The notes: generated by a model from the letters alone, not told the origin. Positions 8,569 to 17,689 are shown, numbered from the stretch's first letter. The stretch is 40,039 nucleotides of DNA from Blastocatellia bacterium (GCA_019695185.1 JAIBAN010000075.1:1-40039), one strand, 5' to 3'. Program-made: numbers and translations.

Positions 8569-11500
8569 TTAGTTTCTGACCTCTACCGGCTTTACTCGTA
8601 ATAACGAAGGAATTTCAGGGAACCGTTGCTGAATCCGGGTCAGGGCTTCAATAGCAGCAGCTTTGTCACGCACTGAAGCAGTGGCTGATTGACGGGTTAA
8701 AATCTCGGTCACCAACCGGGCGGCGGCCTCGCTTTTCAGCCCTTCGGCTGACAAAAAGGTTAAAATCCGCTGTTTCGCGGTTCCTGCCTGATTGACCCGT
8801 GACAGTACGCCGATAAAATAGGGTTCCAGCCGGTGCAACCGTTCCGGGTTGTCGGCGGCGTATCGTTCCAGAAAATTGGTGGCAAACTGTTGCATGGGCA
8901 CCGCCGGGTGCTCACTCAATTTGAGCAGATACTCGTGACCGGCCTCCTCAGTAAAATATTTTGTCATCAATTCCCGGCCAAACGCCTGTACATCACGACG
9001 GATGCTGTCACACATGCTAATCAGAATTTCCGGCGTGAAGTCAGGAGCTGAAAACTCCTTGCGGAAAAACTCAAAAGCCCAGCCGCGAAAATCGTCCCAT
9101 TTGGAATCAAGGATGCGAACCGCCACCGCCATTTCCTCATGGTTGCGGTGCAAAATCGGCAGACGGGTCTGAATCAGCGACTGCACACCAGTCCGAACGG
9201 CCAGAACCTCGTGATTGCAGAGGGTTACAAGCGACTCAAGCGCCACATCCAGTACCCAGTTGTCGGCACTGTGGGCAAGCAGCCAGCCGCCGAAATCCTG
9301 CGCCGCCGTACTTTTCCCATGAACCAGTTTCCAGGCGGTATCAAACGAAACAGCTTGCAACCAGCCGGTTCCGAGGTCTTCCTTAACCACCGGGAGCACC
9401 CGGCTGTGACTTCCTTCAACTGTCTCCGGTGCCAGCAGCAGAGTGACCAGCCGCAAACCAAAACGGCGGGCGAACTCCGCGTACCGACCGGATTCCACCA
9501 GCCGTTTGAGGGCCGGACGAATTCCATTGCGGATTTCCGGTTGCGGGTGCTGCACGAATCTGAAAAGGGCGGCTTCCCGTTCCACCAGTTGGGCGTCAGT
9601 CAGTTTTCCAAATAACAGGGCTCCGCTCGCACGGACAGCCGGAAAGGCCGATTCAATCAGGGAAATGATAAGATTTTCAGGCAATTCCCCGGCTGGTCGA
9701 TCATGATTAAGCAACAGTTTTGCGCCAAATTCCTGCACGATTTCCAACGGGTGCGAAAGCAATGGCAAAAGGGTCTGAACCTCGATGGTTCGCAAAGTCC
9801 GGGCCAGCAACAGCAAGGAAAAATCAGCTACATCTTTGGCAATGTCCGCTTGGGCTGGCCCCAGCGCAGAGATTTCAGCCAGCACCCGGCTTGCAAGGGT
9901 GTGAAGAAACGGGTCCTCCAATGGGACCGAAGTCAGCAGGTTGCGGGCAAATTGCCGCGCATCAGCGTGCGTTCCGGCAACCAGCCGGGCCAGAAAATCC
10001 GGGCTGGCCAAAAAAGGAGAGCGATTGGTGTCTATCCAAATCCGGGCCTGTTTCCGGGCTGGTTCAAAGGAGCAATTCGCCACGGCCAGAACCAGATGCA
10101 GGTCAGGATTGGCCACCTGATAGCGGGTTTGCGCCAGTTCAAACCCGAACTGGGCGGTTACCGGATAGACCCGCTCCAGCAACATGACAATTGCATCCAC
10201 ATCCAAATCGGCACAAAACTGCGGGCAGTCGCGCAGGGCTTTGACGGCAAATTCATGTACCGGACGGCATTGGCTTTCCGAAAGCAAATGCAGCAATCCA
10301 ACCGGCACCTGTTCCCACAGGTTGGGAAAAGCTTCCTCACGCACCGGCGGTGCCGGGTCGCCCGGACGGTACCGGCTTTGGCAACGCCACGCACTCCGGT
10401 TGGGCTTGTATTCATAGCGTGGGCTGTTGCCATACAAAATATGATTGAATGTCAGATAACCGGCAAACGCATCCCAGCGGACCCGCACCGACTGCCCCCG
10501 CCGCCAGCTTTCGTAGGTGGTTTCGCGCACCGGCTTGGCGTCCGTGTCCCGATATTGCAAGAGCACGCCAACCGCCATTTTCACATAATCGGTGTCTTCC
10601 AGTTCGGCCATCCGGCGCAAGGTTCGCCAAATCCGGGTGCGCAGATAATTCCGGGTCTTGGCCGTGTAAGCAAAGCGGGCAGTGGGCGATTTCAATTCTT
10701 TGGTTAAATCTTTGACGGCTTTCCCATCCGGCAAATGAATTTGTCCGGTCCAGGGGTCACGATAGAGCCGCAAGGTGGGCGTCGTTTCAAACCGGTAGGC
10801 CAGCAGCCCAAACACCTCGGCATCGCGCCGGTACTCGGCCATTTTGAAAATATGACGAATGCGCTGGAAATGATTCGGCTGAAACGGCGCAGTCCGCAAA
10901 ATGTCCAGCAGGGCCGGGCGAACATGTTCGTTGTCAATCAGATAACAGAGTTCGAGCACCTGGAAGGCCCCTGCTTCCTGGCCATTGAGAAATGTCTGCA
11001 AGGCTTGGCCAAACTCCCCGGAGGGACCGTTGCGAGCCAGCCGGCGCAACTCCTCCGGGAGTTGTTCGAGCATGTCTGCCCGGAATTCGGCGCGGGTTGG
11101 TTCGTCGGAAAGCTTGAGCAACGCCTCGCAGGCAATCCGCCGGACGTGTTCCGGCGCGCTGCGATTGCCATACAGATTTCCCAGGGCGGAAAAGGTGCTC
11201 TCATCACCACACCAGCCGAGCGCCCAGGCAATGCAGTAATCACGCATGGCATCGCCGCTGCCAATCAGGTTGAGCAAATACGGAGTGGCCGCCCGCAGTT
11301 TCATTTCCCCGGCCCGCCAGATGACCCGTTCCAGCGGCCATTGGTACGGGCCACGGGCGACATTGCGCACGGCGGTGCGAAAACTCTCAATCAGACCCGG
11401 ACGACGCGGTGCAGCCTGGGCCTCCGCCAGTCGTTGCAGGATGGCCTGTTCCCGCGCGGTCATATCCACCCGCCGGATGGGACCTGTGGTCACCGCCCGG

Positions 11501-11805
11501 AGCGGCTGGGCCGGGGTCAGTCGGGCTCCCGAAGGTCGGCCTGTCTGAGCAGTACGGGCAGCTTCGGCGGCGTCCACATAGCCCTTTTCCAAACGGGAGG
11601 AAACCACTTCGCCGAAAATTGTCTCGGCTTCGGGAAGTCCGACCGGAGCCACCGTGCGGGTACCTTCCTTGAGCACCGAACCACGTTTGCCGTAGCGAAA
11701 ATTGACCACGAACCGGCCCGGACCGATTTCGCACAAATCAACTTCGTACACCTTTTCCGAAGCGCCTTCGAGGTAAATCAACTGCCGTTGTCTGATGAGT
11801 TTCAT
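8569..11805 (-). CDS. WGR-domain protein with long HEAT-like region
   Basis: This 1078-aa protein begins with a WGR-type domain (residues 1-80). The motif is YGKRGS at 38-43 in place of the usual WGR, preceded by the typical KVYEVDLCEIGPGRFVVNFRYG strands. The rest is mostly alpha-helical with HEAT-like repeats, for example ATPYLLNLIGSGDAMRDYCIAWALGWCG and HVRRIACEALLKLSDEPTRAEF. Proteins of this layout are often annotated as MolR/YehI-like, and their function is poorly known; WGR domains in PARPs bind nucleic acid ends. The ATG at 11805 has GAAGG 8 bases upstream, and the frame's extension to 12018 crosses the suf terminator, so it is excluded. Reading is clear, function is not. Confidence 0.75.
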   Translation of the reverse strand: MKLIRQRQLIYLEGASEKVYEVDLCEIGPGRFVVNFRYGKRGSVLKEGTRTVAPVGLPEAETIFGEVVSSRLEKGYVDAAEAARTAQTGRPSGARLTPAQPLRAVTTGPIRRVDMTAREQAILQRLAEAQAAPRRPGLIESFRTAVRNVARGPYQWPLERVIWRAGEMKLRAATPYLLNLIGSGDAMRDYCIAWALGWCGDESTFSALGNLYGNRSAPEHVRRIACEALLKLSDEPTRAEFRADMLEQLPEELRRLARNGPSGEFGQALQTFLNGQEAGAFQVLELCYLIDNEHVRPALLDILRTAPFQPNHFQRIRHIFKMAEYRRDAEVFGLLAYRFETTPTLRLYRDPWTGQIHLPDGKAVKDLTKELKSPTARFAYTAKTRNYLRTRIWRTLRRMAELEDTDYVKMAVGVLLQYRDTDAKPVRETTYESWRRGQSVRVRWDAFAGYLTFNHILYGNSPRYEYKPNRSAWRCQSRYRPGDPAPPVREEAFPNLWEQVPVGLLHLLSESQCRPVHEFAVKALRDCPQFCADLDVDAIVMLLERVYPVTAQFGFELAQTRYQVANPDLHLVLAVANCSFEPARKQARIWIDTNRSPFLASPDFLARLVAGTHADARQFARNLLTSVPLEDPFLHTLASRVLAEISALGPAQADIAKDVADFSLLLLARTLRTIEVQTLLPLLSHPLEIVQEFGAKLLLNHDRPAGELPENLIISLIESAFPAVRASGALLFGKLTDAQLVEREAALFRFVQHPQPEIRNGIRPALKRLVESGRYAEFARRFGLRLVTLLLAPETVEGSHSRVLPVVKEDLGTGWLQAVSFDTAWKLVHGKSTAAQDFGGWLLAHSADNWVLDVALESLVTLCNHEVLAVRTGVQSLIQTRLPILHRNHEEMAVAVRILDSKWDDFRGWAFEFFRKEFSAPDFTPEILISMCDSIRRDVQAFGRELMTKYFTEEAGHEYLLKLSEHPAVPMQQFATNFLERYAADNPERLHRLEPYFIGVLSRVNQAGTAKQRILTFLSAEGLKSEAAARLVTEILTRQSATASVRDKAAAIEALTRIQQRFPEIPSLLRVKPVEVRN

Positions 11806-11944
11806 GGGGCGGACCTTCACGAACGAAAAACCGTCTATCCAACAATTTTTGCTGGGGTATTGGTCAAAAATTTGTTTGTTCCGTTGGTTTGATTGTACGC
11901 ACCACCTCGCCAGGATGCGAGTGTCTTTTTCTTTGCCCCAAAAC

Positions 11945-11974
11945 AAAAAAGCACGTTTCCAAAGAGAAACGTGC
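11945..11974 (-). terminator. Terminator of the suf operon
   Basis: On the minus strand GCACGTTTC (11974-11966) pairs with GAAACGTGC (11959-11951) around a 6-base loop. TTTTTTGTTT follows immediately. It lies 48 bases after the sufU stop and before the WGR start codon, so it separates the two transcripts. Confidence 0.88.
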
Positions 11975-12021
11975 CTGTTTGTTTGATTTTCAAAGGCCGC
12001 CTGAAGGCGGAACTCCAAACC

Positions 12022-12474
12022 TTATTCCGTCGAGGTGACGGTTACGCGGTCCAGCGCGGAGTTCATCGCGTGCCAGGCCAGGCTCGCACATTTAACCCGT
12101 ACCGGATAGTTTGAGACGTTCTGAAAAACCGTCAGCCGTCCCAAATGATGTGGCGTCGTTTCGACGTTCAGCTCGCCTTTCACCATTTTGTGGAACTCGT
12201 CAAAAATCACCTTTGCATCGGTGCGGGATTTGCCTTTCAGAAACGTGGTCATGAGCGAAGCCGACGCCTTGCAAATCGAGCAACCGTCTCCGGTAAAGGT
12301 AATCTCTTTGAGCGTTTCGTCCTCCAGGTTGACAAACACCGTCACGTGGTCGCCGCAGAGCGGGTTATGGCCTTCGCACATGCAGGTCGGATGGTCCAGA
12401 GCCTTGAAATTTCGCGGATTTTTATTGTGGTCCAGTATGACCTGTTGATACAGCTCGTTGGTTGCCGATGACAT
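12022..12474 (-). CDS. sufU: SufU Fe-S assembly protein
   Basis: SufU receives sulfur from SufS, acting as a zinc-dependent sulfurtransferase, and passes it to the SufBCD scaffold. The 150-aa protein carries the expected zinc ligands and acceptor residues: Cys40 and Asp42 (NPLCGD), Cys65 (GDGCSICKAS) and Cys129 (VKCASLAWHAM). The insertion that distinguishes SufU from IscU is present (about 80-120). Its ATG overlaps the sufS stop (TAATG), which implies translational coupling, and GAGG lies 10 bases upstream inside sufS. It is the last gene of the suf operon, followed by a terminator. Confidence 0.95.
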   Translation of the reverse strand: MSSATNELYQQVILDHNKNPRNFKALDHPTCMCEGHNPLCGDHVTVFVNLEDETLKEITFTGDGCSICKASASLMTTFLKGKSRTDAKVIFDEFHKMVKGELNVETTPHHLGRLTVFQNVSNYPVRVKCASLAWHAMNSALDRVTVTSTE

Positions 12475-13733
12475 TAGGTAAACACCTCGATGGTTTTCTT
12501 GATGGCGGCGGCCAGCACGTCAATTTCCTCCTTTTTATTATAGAAGGAAAACGACGCCCGTGCCGTGGCCGGAACACAGAACCGCTGCATGGCGGGTTGG
12601 GCGCAATGATGTCCGGCGCGAATGGCCACGCCTTCCTGGTCGAGCAGTGTCCCGATGTCATGCGGGTGAACGCCCCGGATGGTAAAGGAAATGATGGCCG
12701 CTTTGGTCGGAGCCGTCCCGATGATACGCAAACCTGGAATGGCCGCAAGCACCTCAGTGCCATATTCAAGGAGTGCATGTTCCTGAGCCGCAATATTTTC
12801 CATGCCGATGCCGGAAAGATATTCAAGCGCCGCGCCCAGCCCGATGACATCCGCAATCGCCGGGGTTCCGGCTTCGAATTTATGCGGAATCGGAGCGTAG
12901 GTCGTCTTTTCAAACGTCACCGATTCAATCATGTCACCGCCGCCCAGAAACGGGTCCATCCGGTTGAGCATGTCTTCCTTGCCGTACAAAACCCCGATGC
13001 CGGTTGGCCCGCAGGCTTTGTGGCCGGAGAAAACGAACCAGTCGCAATCAAGGTCCTGCACGTTCACGTTCATGTGCGGAGCCGCCTGCGCCCCATCCAC
13101 CAGAAATGGAATGCCTTTGGCATGAGCCAGGGCAATCATCTGCTTGATGGGGTGAATCGTTCCCAGCGCATTTGAAACATATTGCACCGACACGATTTTG
13201 GTTTTGTCCGTGAGGAGTTTTTCATACTCGTCCAACATCAGCTCGCCGGTTTCGTGGCAGGGAATCACCCGCAATTTTGCGCCGTTACGGGCACAGAGCA
13301 TTTGCCAGGGTACAATGTTGGCATGATGCTCGGTCGCACCAATCAGGATTTCATCGCCCGCCTGCAAAAACTTGCCGCCAAAACCGTGAACCACCAGATT
13401 GATGCCTTCGGTTGTGCCTTTTGTATAGACAATGTTGCGTTCACTGGGGGCATTCAAAAACTGGGCAATTCGTTTGCGTGTGCCTTCATAGGCCAACGTC
13501 GCTTTTTCCGAAAGTTTGTGAATGCTGCGCCGCACCGTCGCATATTCCTCGGTGTAATACCGCATAATCCGGTCAATCACAGCCCGTGGTTTTTGGCTGG
13601 TGGCGGCATTGTCCAGATACACGAGCGGTTTTCCGTTGACCGTCTGACTGAGCATCGGAAAATCAGCCCGAATTTTTTCCAGTTCAAAAGGGATGGGGGT
13701 CACAGTTGGCTCTTTGGTGGTTGAGGCTTTCAT
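12474..13733 (-). CDS. sufS: SufS cysteine desulfurase
   Basis: PLP-dependent class V aminotransferase-fold enzyme that removes sulfur from L-cysteine, leaving alanine and an enzyme persulfide. It is 419 aa long. The PLP lysine is Lys239 in FSGHKACGPTGIG, with an upstream ATEHHANIVPW cofactor-binding motif. The persulfide cysteine Cys377 lies in RAGHHCAQP, the SufS (group II) form. The ATG at 13733 has GAAGGA 9 bases upstream; a TTG at 13742 is less likely. That ribosome site abuts the inverted repeat filling the sufD-sufS gap, so hairpin formation could affect translation. It is coupled downstream to sufU. Confidence 0.95.
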   Translation of the reverse strand: MKASTTKEPTVTPIPFELEKIRADFPMLSQTVNGKPLVYLDNAATSQKPRAVIDRIMRYYTEEYATVRRSIHKLSEKATLAYEGTRKRIAQFLNAPSERNIVYTKGTTEGINLVVHGFGGKFLQAGDEILIGATEHHANIVPWQMLCARNGAKLRVIPCHETGELMLDEYEKLLTDKTKIVSVQYVSNALGTIHPIKQMIALAHAKGIPFLVDGAQAAPHMNVNVQDLDCDWFVFSGHKACGPTGIGVLYGKEDMLNRMDPFLGGGDMIESVTFEKTTYAPIPHKFEAGTPAIADVIGLGAALEYLSGIGMENIAAQEHALLEYGTEVLAAIPGLRIIGTAPTKAAIISFTIRGVHPHDIGTLLDQEGVAIRAGHHCAQPAMQRFCVPATARASFSFYNKKEEIDVLAAAIKKTIEVFT

Positions 13734-13745
13734 ATTTTTCAATCC

Positions 13746-13835
13746 TTCACCGCAGAGGCGCAGAGTAGGCGCAGAGTAGGCGCAGAGAAAAATCAGGAAA
13801 AACTCTTTGTGAAAACTCTGCGCCTCTGCGGTGAA
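13746..13835. repeat. CCGCAGAG-type inverted repeat, copy 2 (sufD/sufS gap)
   Basis: The 20-base arms TTCACCGCAGAGGCGCAGAG (13746-13765) and CTCTGCGCCTCTGCGGTGAA (13816-13835) are perfectly complementary. Between them GTAGGCGCAGA recurs. The element occupies almost the whole sufD-sufS gap and shares its core with 8434-8528. Confidence 0.88.
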
Positions 13836-13840
13836 AAAAA

Positions 13841-15193
13841 TTATTCGAACCCATGTTCAGTGCTGGAAATCCGGGATGAAATCGTCCGGTCCAGTTCCTC
13901 TTTGAGCGACTCGATTTTGATGTGTTCCACCAGTTCGTGGGCAAACGCATAGGTCAGCAGGTTTCTGGCTGCCTGGGTTTCAATCCCGCGACTGAGCAGG
14001 TAAAACAACTCGTCCTGGCTGAGTTGGCCGACGGTCGCCCCGTGGCCGCACTTCACATCGTCGGCAAAGATTTCAAGCTGCGGTTTGGTATCAATCCGGG
14101 CGGTTTGGGAAAGCAGCAGGTTTTTATTCGTCTGAATGGCGTTGGTGCCCTGGGCATCATGCCGGACAAACACCTTCCCATTGAAAACGCCGCGCGCCTT
14201 GTCGTCCAACATCCCTTTGTAGAGCAACTGGCTGGTGCAGTTCGGCACGGCATGGTCCACTTCCAGCCGCGAATCCATCAACTGTTTGCCGGTTGCATAA
14301 TAGAGACCTTTGGCGTTCATTTCCCCGCCCTCAGCTTTGAACGCGACTGCAATCCGGTTGCGTGCAATCTGCCCTCCCAGGGAAATGCTATTGCTGTTCA
14401 GCACGGATGTGTGATGAAGGTCGGCAAACGTGTTGGCGATATGAAACGTGCGGAGGCTTTCCTTTTGCACCTTGTAGTGTTCCAGGTTGGCCCCGTCACC
14501 CACCCGAATCTCCGTCACCGGACAGGTGAAAGCCGGAGCTGTGTCAGGGGTTGTTTCTCCAAGCGTGAGGAAATTCTCGACTACGGTGGCAATACTCGCC
14601 TCTCCGGCATGAATCAGCACCCGTGGAAACGAAACCTGTGCAATGGGTGAAGCCACCGTCACGAAAAACAGATTGATGGGTGTTTCCACCACTTTGCCAC
14701 GGGGAATCACAATCAACGCGCCGTCATTGGCGTGAGCGGTGTTGAGTGCGGTGAAGGCCCGGTTTTCAAAGTCTGCGAGGGTGGCAAAATTGGCTTCCAG
14801 AAATTCCTGCCGGGTGGCAAGGCCTTCGGCCAGATTTGTGACCACGACGCCTGCCGGAAGCCCTTCGATAACCGAAAACTCCGGCACATAGACGCCATTG
14901 ATAAAGACCAGCCGGGACCTTTCGGCTTCCGGATAAATCCGCAACTGCCTCCGGACCTGGGCCAAATCCACACCTTCGAGCGAACCGCGCCGGAAGGCTT
15001 GTCCTGCCAGCGGTGCAATGTTGGTGTATTTCCATTCCTCGTTGGCAATCGTGGGAAAGCCGAGTCTTTCAAACTCGGCAAAGGCGCGTTCGCGCAAACT
15101 GGCGAGCCACTGCGGGGCGTTTGCCTGTGCGGTCAGAAACACCTCGAACCCATCCCGGTACTGCGATTTTTCTTTTGATCGTTCTGGAAACAT
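13841..15193 (-). CDS. sufD: SufD Fe-S cluster scaffold subunit
   Basis: SufD forms the SufB-SufC2-SufD complex, which builds Fe-S clusters and helps iron acquisition. The 450-aa protein has the N-terminal helical region with the NEEWKYTNIAPL motif (about 50-61), a right-handed beta-helix core and the C-terminal helical bundle that contacts SufC. The C-terminal signature KCGHGATVGQLSQDELFYLLSRGI is recognisable. The ATG at 15193 has no Shine-Dalgarno sequence; the bases just upstream belong to a heptamer repeat array. It lies between sufC and sufS, and both flanking gaps are filled by repeats. Confidence 0.95.
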   Translation of the reverse strand: MFPERSKEKSQYRDGFEVFLTAQANAPQWLASLRERAFAEFERLGFPTIANEEWKYTNIAPLAGQAFRRGSLEGVDLAQVRRQLRIYPEAERSRLVFINGVYVPEFSVIEGLPAGVVVTNLAEGLATRQEFLEANFATLADFENRAFTALNTAHANDGALIVIPRGKVVETPINLFFVTVASPIAQVSFPRVLIHAGEASIATVVENFLTLGETTPDTAPAFTCPVTEIRVGDGANLEHYKVQKESLRTFHIANTFADLHHTSVLNSNSISLGGQIARNRIAVAFKAEGGEMNAKGLYYATGKQLMDSRLEVDHAVPNCTSQLLYKGMLDDKARGVFNGKVFVRHDAQGTNAIQTNKNLLLSQTARIDTKPQLEIFADDVKCGHGATVGQLSQDELFYLLSRGIETQAARNLLTYAFAHELVEHIKIESLKEELDRTISSRISSTEHGFE

Positions 15194-15198
15194 TTTTT

Positions 15199-15324
15199 AA
15201 TTGAGAATTGAGAATTGAGAATTGAGAATTGAGAATGTAAACCTTTTGGTTTCATCAAATAAATAGAACCTGAAGCCTGAAAACCGGTTTTTAATTCTCA
15301 ATTCTCAATTCTCAATTCTCAATT
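15199..15324. repeat. Inverted pair of heptamer arrays (AATTGAG)5 / (CTCAATT)4
   Basis: Five copies of AATTGAG (15199-15233) are followed by a roughly 60-base spacer and four copies of the reverse-complement unit CTCAATT (15297-15324). The arms could form a long hairpin in the sufC-sufD transcript. The sufC stop codon lies inside the second array. The spacer begins AATGTAAACCTT, similar to the korA-korB copy at 20651-20759. Confidence 0.92.
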
Positions 15325-16092
15325 TGAAGCTGCTGTTTGGCGGTTTTCTTCTTCGTCCTTAATCCAATCGTAGCCCTTTTCCTCAAGGAGCAACGCCAGT
15401 TCCTTGCCGCCGGATTTGACCAGCCGGCCATTCATCTGGACATGGACAAAATCAGGCTGGATGTAATTCAACAGCCGTTGATAGTGCGTCACCATGATAA
15501 AAGCGTTCGTGTCGGTATGGAGTTGGTTGACGCCATTGGAAATAATCCGGAGCGCGTCAATATCCAAGCCCGAATCGGTTTCATCCAAAATCGCCAGTTG
15601 GGGCTCCAGCACAGCCATTTGCAGGATTTCGTTGCGTTTCTTTTCACCGCCGGAAAAGCCTTCGTTGACCGAACGGTTGATAAACGCCTTGTCCATCTCG
15701 ACGATTTTGATTTTTTCCTGAAGTAAATCGTCAAATTCCAGCGGGTCCAGTTCCTCTTCGCCCTGGTGCTTGCGCTTCTGGTTATAAGCCAGCCGCAAAA
15801 AACTCGCATTGCTCACGCCGGGAATTTCAATCGGATACTGGAAGGCCAGAAAAACGCCTTCGCGGGCGCGTTCGTCGGGTGCCAGTTCAAGCAGGTTGCG
15901 CCCGTTGTAGAGGATTTCCCCTTGCGTCACCACATAGCTCGGATGGCCTGCCAGCACCTTGGCCAGCGTGCTTTTCCCGGAGCCATTGGGCCCCATAATC
16001 GCGTGAATCTCACCCGGTTTCACGACCAGATTGATGCCGCGCAAAATCTCCACGTCATTGACGGTTGCGTGTAAATTGCGAATCTCTAACAC
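15319..16092 (-). CDS. sufC: SufC ATPase
   Basis: ABC-type ATPase of the SufBCD complex; ATP hydrolysis drives the conformational changes needed for cluster assembly. The 257-aa protein has Walker A GPNGSGKST (34-42), the Q-loop region AFQYPIEIPG, signature FSGGE (146-150), Walker B LAILDE (166-171) and the H-loop His203 (VTHYQRLL). The start is a GTG at 16092 with AGAGG 5 bases upstream. The C-terminal stop TGA is formed by the first unit of the heptamer array, so the last residues (AASN) may have been set by repeat insertion. Confidence 0.96.
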   Translation of the reverse strand: MLEIRNLHATVNDVEILRGINLVVKPGEIHAIMGPNGSGKSTLAKVLAGHPSYVVTQGEILYNGRNLLELAPDERAREGVFLAFQYPIEIPGVSNASFLRLAYNQKRKHQGEEELDPLEFDDLLQEKIKIVEMDKAFINRSVNEGFSGGEKKRNEILQMAVLEPQLAILDETDSGLDIDALRIISNGVNQLHTDTNAFIMVTHYQRLLNYIQPDFVHVQMNGRLVKSGGKELALLLEEKGYDWIKDEEENRQTAASN

Positions 16093-16104
16093 GTTTTCCT
16101 CTTA

Positions 16105-16249
16105 GGGTTTAGGGTTTAGGGTTTAGGGTTTAGGGTTTAGGGTTTAGGGTTTAGGGTTCAGGGTTCAGGGTTTTAAGATTCCCTGGATTCCCAAGTTCCC
16201 AAGTTCCCAAGACTTCCAAGAACGGAAAAGACCCTGAACCCTGAACCCT
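16105..16249. repeat. Heptamer arrays (GGGTTTA)7(GGGTTCA)2 and inverse (CCCTGAA)2
   Basis: Seven GGGTTTA units (16105-16153), two GGGTTCA units (16154-16167) and GGG are followed about 60 bases later by CCCTGAA twice plus CCCT (16232-16249). The latter is the exact inverse of the GGGTTCA part (17 bp). The spacer holds an octamer run, TTCCCAAG in three copies (around 16188-16211). The element fills the sufB-sufC gap. The GGGTTTA unit is identical to the plant telomere heptamer, presumably by coincidence. Confidence 0.92.
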
Positions 16250-16255
16250 CACAAA

Positions 16256-17689
16256 TCAGCCTACTGAATTCTCCAGCTTCATTCCCAACAGGCGCGAGGC
16301 TTCGACGGCAAATTCCATCGGCAGTTCGCGGAAGACTTCCTTGCAAAAGCCGTTGATAATCATCGAAATCGCGTCTTCCTGCGGAATCCCGCGCTGAAGG
16401 AAATAAAAAATCTGTTCTTCGCTGATTTTTGAAGTGGTTGCCTCGTGCTCGATTTGGGCTGAATTGTTTTGGACTTCGATATACGGGAAAGTATTCGCGC
16501 CGCAGTCATGTCCAATCAGCATCGAGTCACATTGCGTATAGTTGCGGGCGTTTTCAGCATTCGGCAGCACTTTGACCAGTCCTCTGTAAGAGTTGTTCGA
16601 TTTCCCGGCGGAAATGCCTTTCGAGACAATCGTGCTGCTTGTGTTTTTGCCGACGTGAATCATCTTCGTGCCCGTGTCGGCCTGCTGCATGTTGTTGGTC
16701 AGCGCCACCGAATAGAACTCGCCCACCGAATTGTCGCCCAACAGTACGCAACTGGGGTATTTCCAGGTGATGGCCGACCCGGTTTCGACCTGGGTCCAGG
16801 AAATCTTGGAATTTTTGCCCGCGCATTTGCCGCGCTTGGTCACAAAGTTGTAGATGCCGCCCAAACCATCCTTGTCACCGGCATACCAGTTTTGCACGGT
16901 CGAATATTTGATGGTCGCATTATCGAGGGCGACCAGTTCCACAACGGCTGCATGTAATTGATTTTTATCGAACTTAGGAGCGGTGCAGCCTTCCAAATAT
17001 GATACTGACGCACCCTCTTCACAGATAATCAGGGTCCGTTCAAACTGCCCGGTGTCGGGGTTGTTGATGCGGAAATAGCTCGACAGTTCCATCGGGCAGG
17101 TGACGCCCTTCGGGATGTAGCAAAACGAACCGTCCGTGAAGACCGCCGAGTTCAGTGCCGCATAGAAATTGTCGCTTACCGGCACCACCGACCCCATATA
17201 TTTCTGAATCAGTTCCGGATAGTCACGGATGGCTTCCGAAAAGGAACAGAAAATCACCCCGGCTTCGTGCAGTTTTTCCTTATAGGTGGTGGCCACCGAC
17301 ACGCTGTCAAAAATAGCGTCCACCGCCACGTTGGCCAGCATTTTCTGTTCATTGAGCGGAATGCCGAGTTTGGCAAAGGTATCCAGGAGTTCCGGGTCCA
17401 CTTCGTCCAGACTCGCCAGCTTGGCCTTTGGCTTGGGGGCCGAGTAATAAATGATGTCCTGGAAATCAATTTCCGGATAGGTCACGTTCGGCCAAGTGGG
17501 CGGCGTCATTTTCAGCCATTGCCGAAAGGCTTTGAGGCGAAATTCCAGCATGAATTCGGGTTCGCCTTTTTTGTGCGAAATCAGACGGATGGTGTCCTCA
17601 GTGAGTCCGCGCGGCGCAACGTCCGATTCAATGTCAGTGGTGAAACCGTATTTGTATTCCTGTGTCGCTAATGCGGTAAGCGTATCCAT
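16256..17689 (-). CDS. sufB: SufB Fe-S cluster scaffold
   Basis: Main scaffold of the SUF machinery, on which the nascent Fe-S cluster forms before transfer to target proteins. The 477-aa protein matches SufB along its length: YKYGFTTDIESD near the start, VVPVSDNFYAALNSAVFTDGSFCYIPKGV, the ISAGKSNNSYRGLV segment and the C-terminal EHEATTSKISEEQIFYFLQRGI. ATG at 17689 with GAGGA about 6 bases upstream. It follows the Rrf2 regulator by 37 bases, so the two are probably co-transcribed, and is separated from sufC by a heptamer array. Confidence 0.97.
   Translation of the reverse strand: MDTLTALATQEYKYGFTTDIESDVAPRGLTEDTIRLISHKKGEPEFMLEFRLKAFRQWLKMTPPTWPNVTYPEIDFQDIIYYSAPKPKAKLASLDEVDPELLDTFAKLGIPLNEQKMLANVAVDAIFDSVSVATTYKEKLHEAGVIFCSFSEAIRDYPELIQKYMGSVVPVSDNFYAALNSAVFTDGSFCYIPKGVTCPMELSSYFRINNPDTGQFERTLIICEEGASVSYLEGCTAPKFDKNQLHAAVVELVALDNATIKYSTVQNWYAGDKDGLGGIYNFVTKRGKCAGKNSKISWTQVETGSAITWKYPSCVLLGDNSVGEFYSVALTNNMQQADTGTKMIHVGKNTSSTIVSKGISAGKSNNSYRGLVKVLPNAENARNYTQCDSMLIGHDCGANTFPYIEVQNNSAQIEHEATTSKISEEQIFYFLQRGIPQEDAISMIINGFCKEVFRELPMEFAVEASRLLGMKLENSVG

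Noticed and set aside
9703..11892. Long plus-strand open frames opposite the WGR gene
   Set aside because: They mirror the codon structure of the real minus-strand gene and show no recognisable protein motifs.
11806..12018. N-terminal extension of the WGR protein
   Set aside because: It would run through the suf terminator hairpin; the ATG at 11805 has a proper ribosome site and starts the WGR domain.
16105..16170. Telomere-like TTTAGGG repeat
   Set aside because: It is a short interstitial array in a bacterial operon and one of several different heptamer arrays here; a link to telomeres is coincidental.
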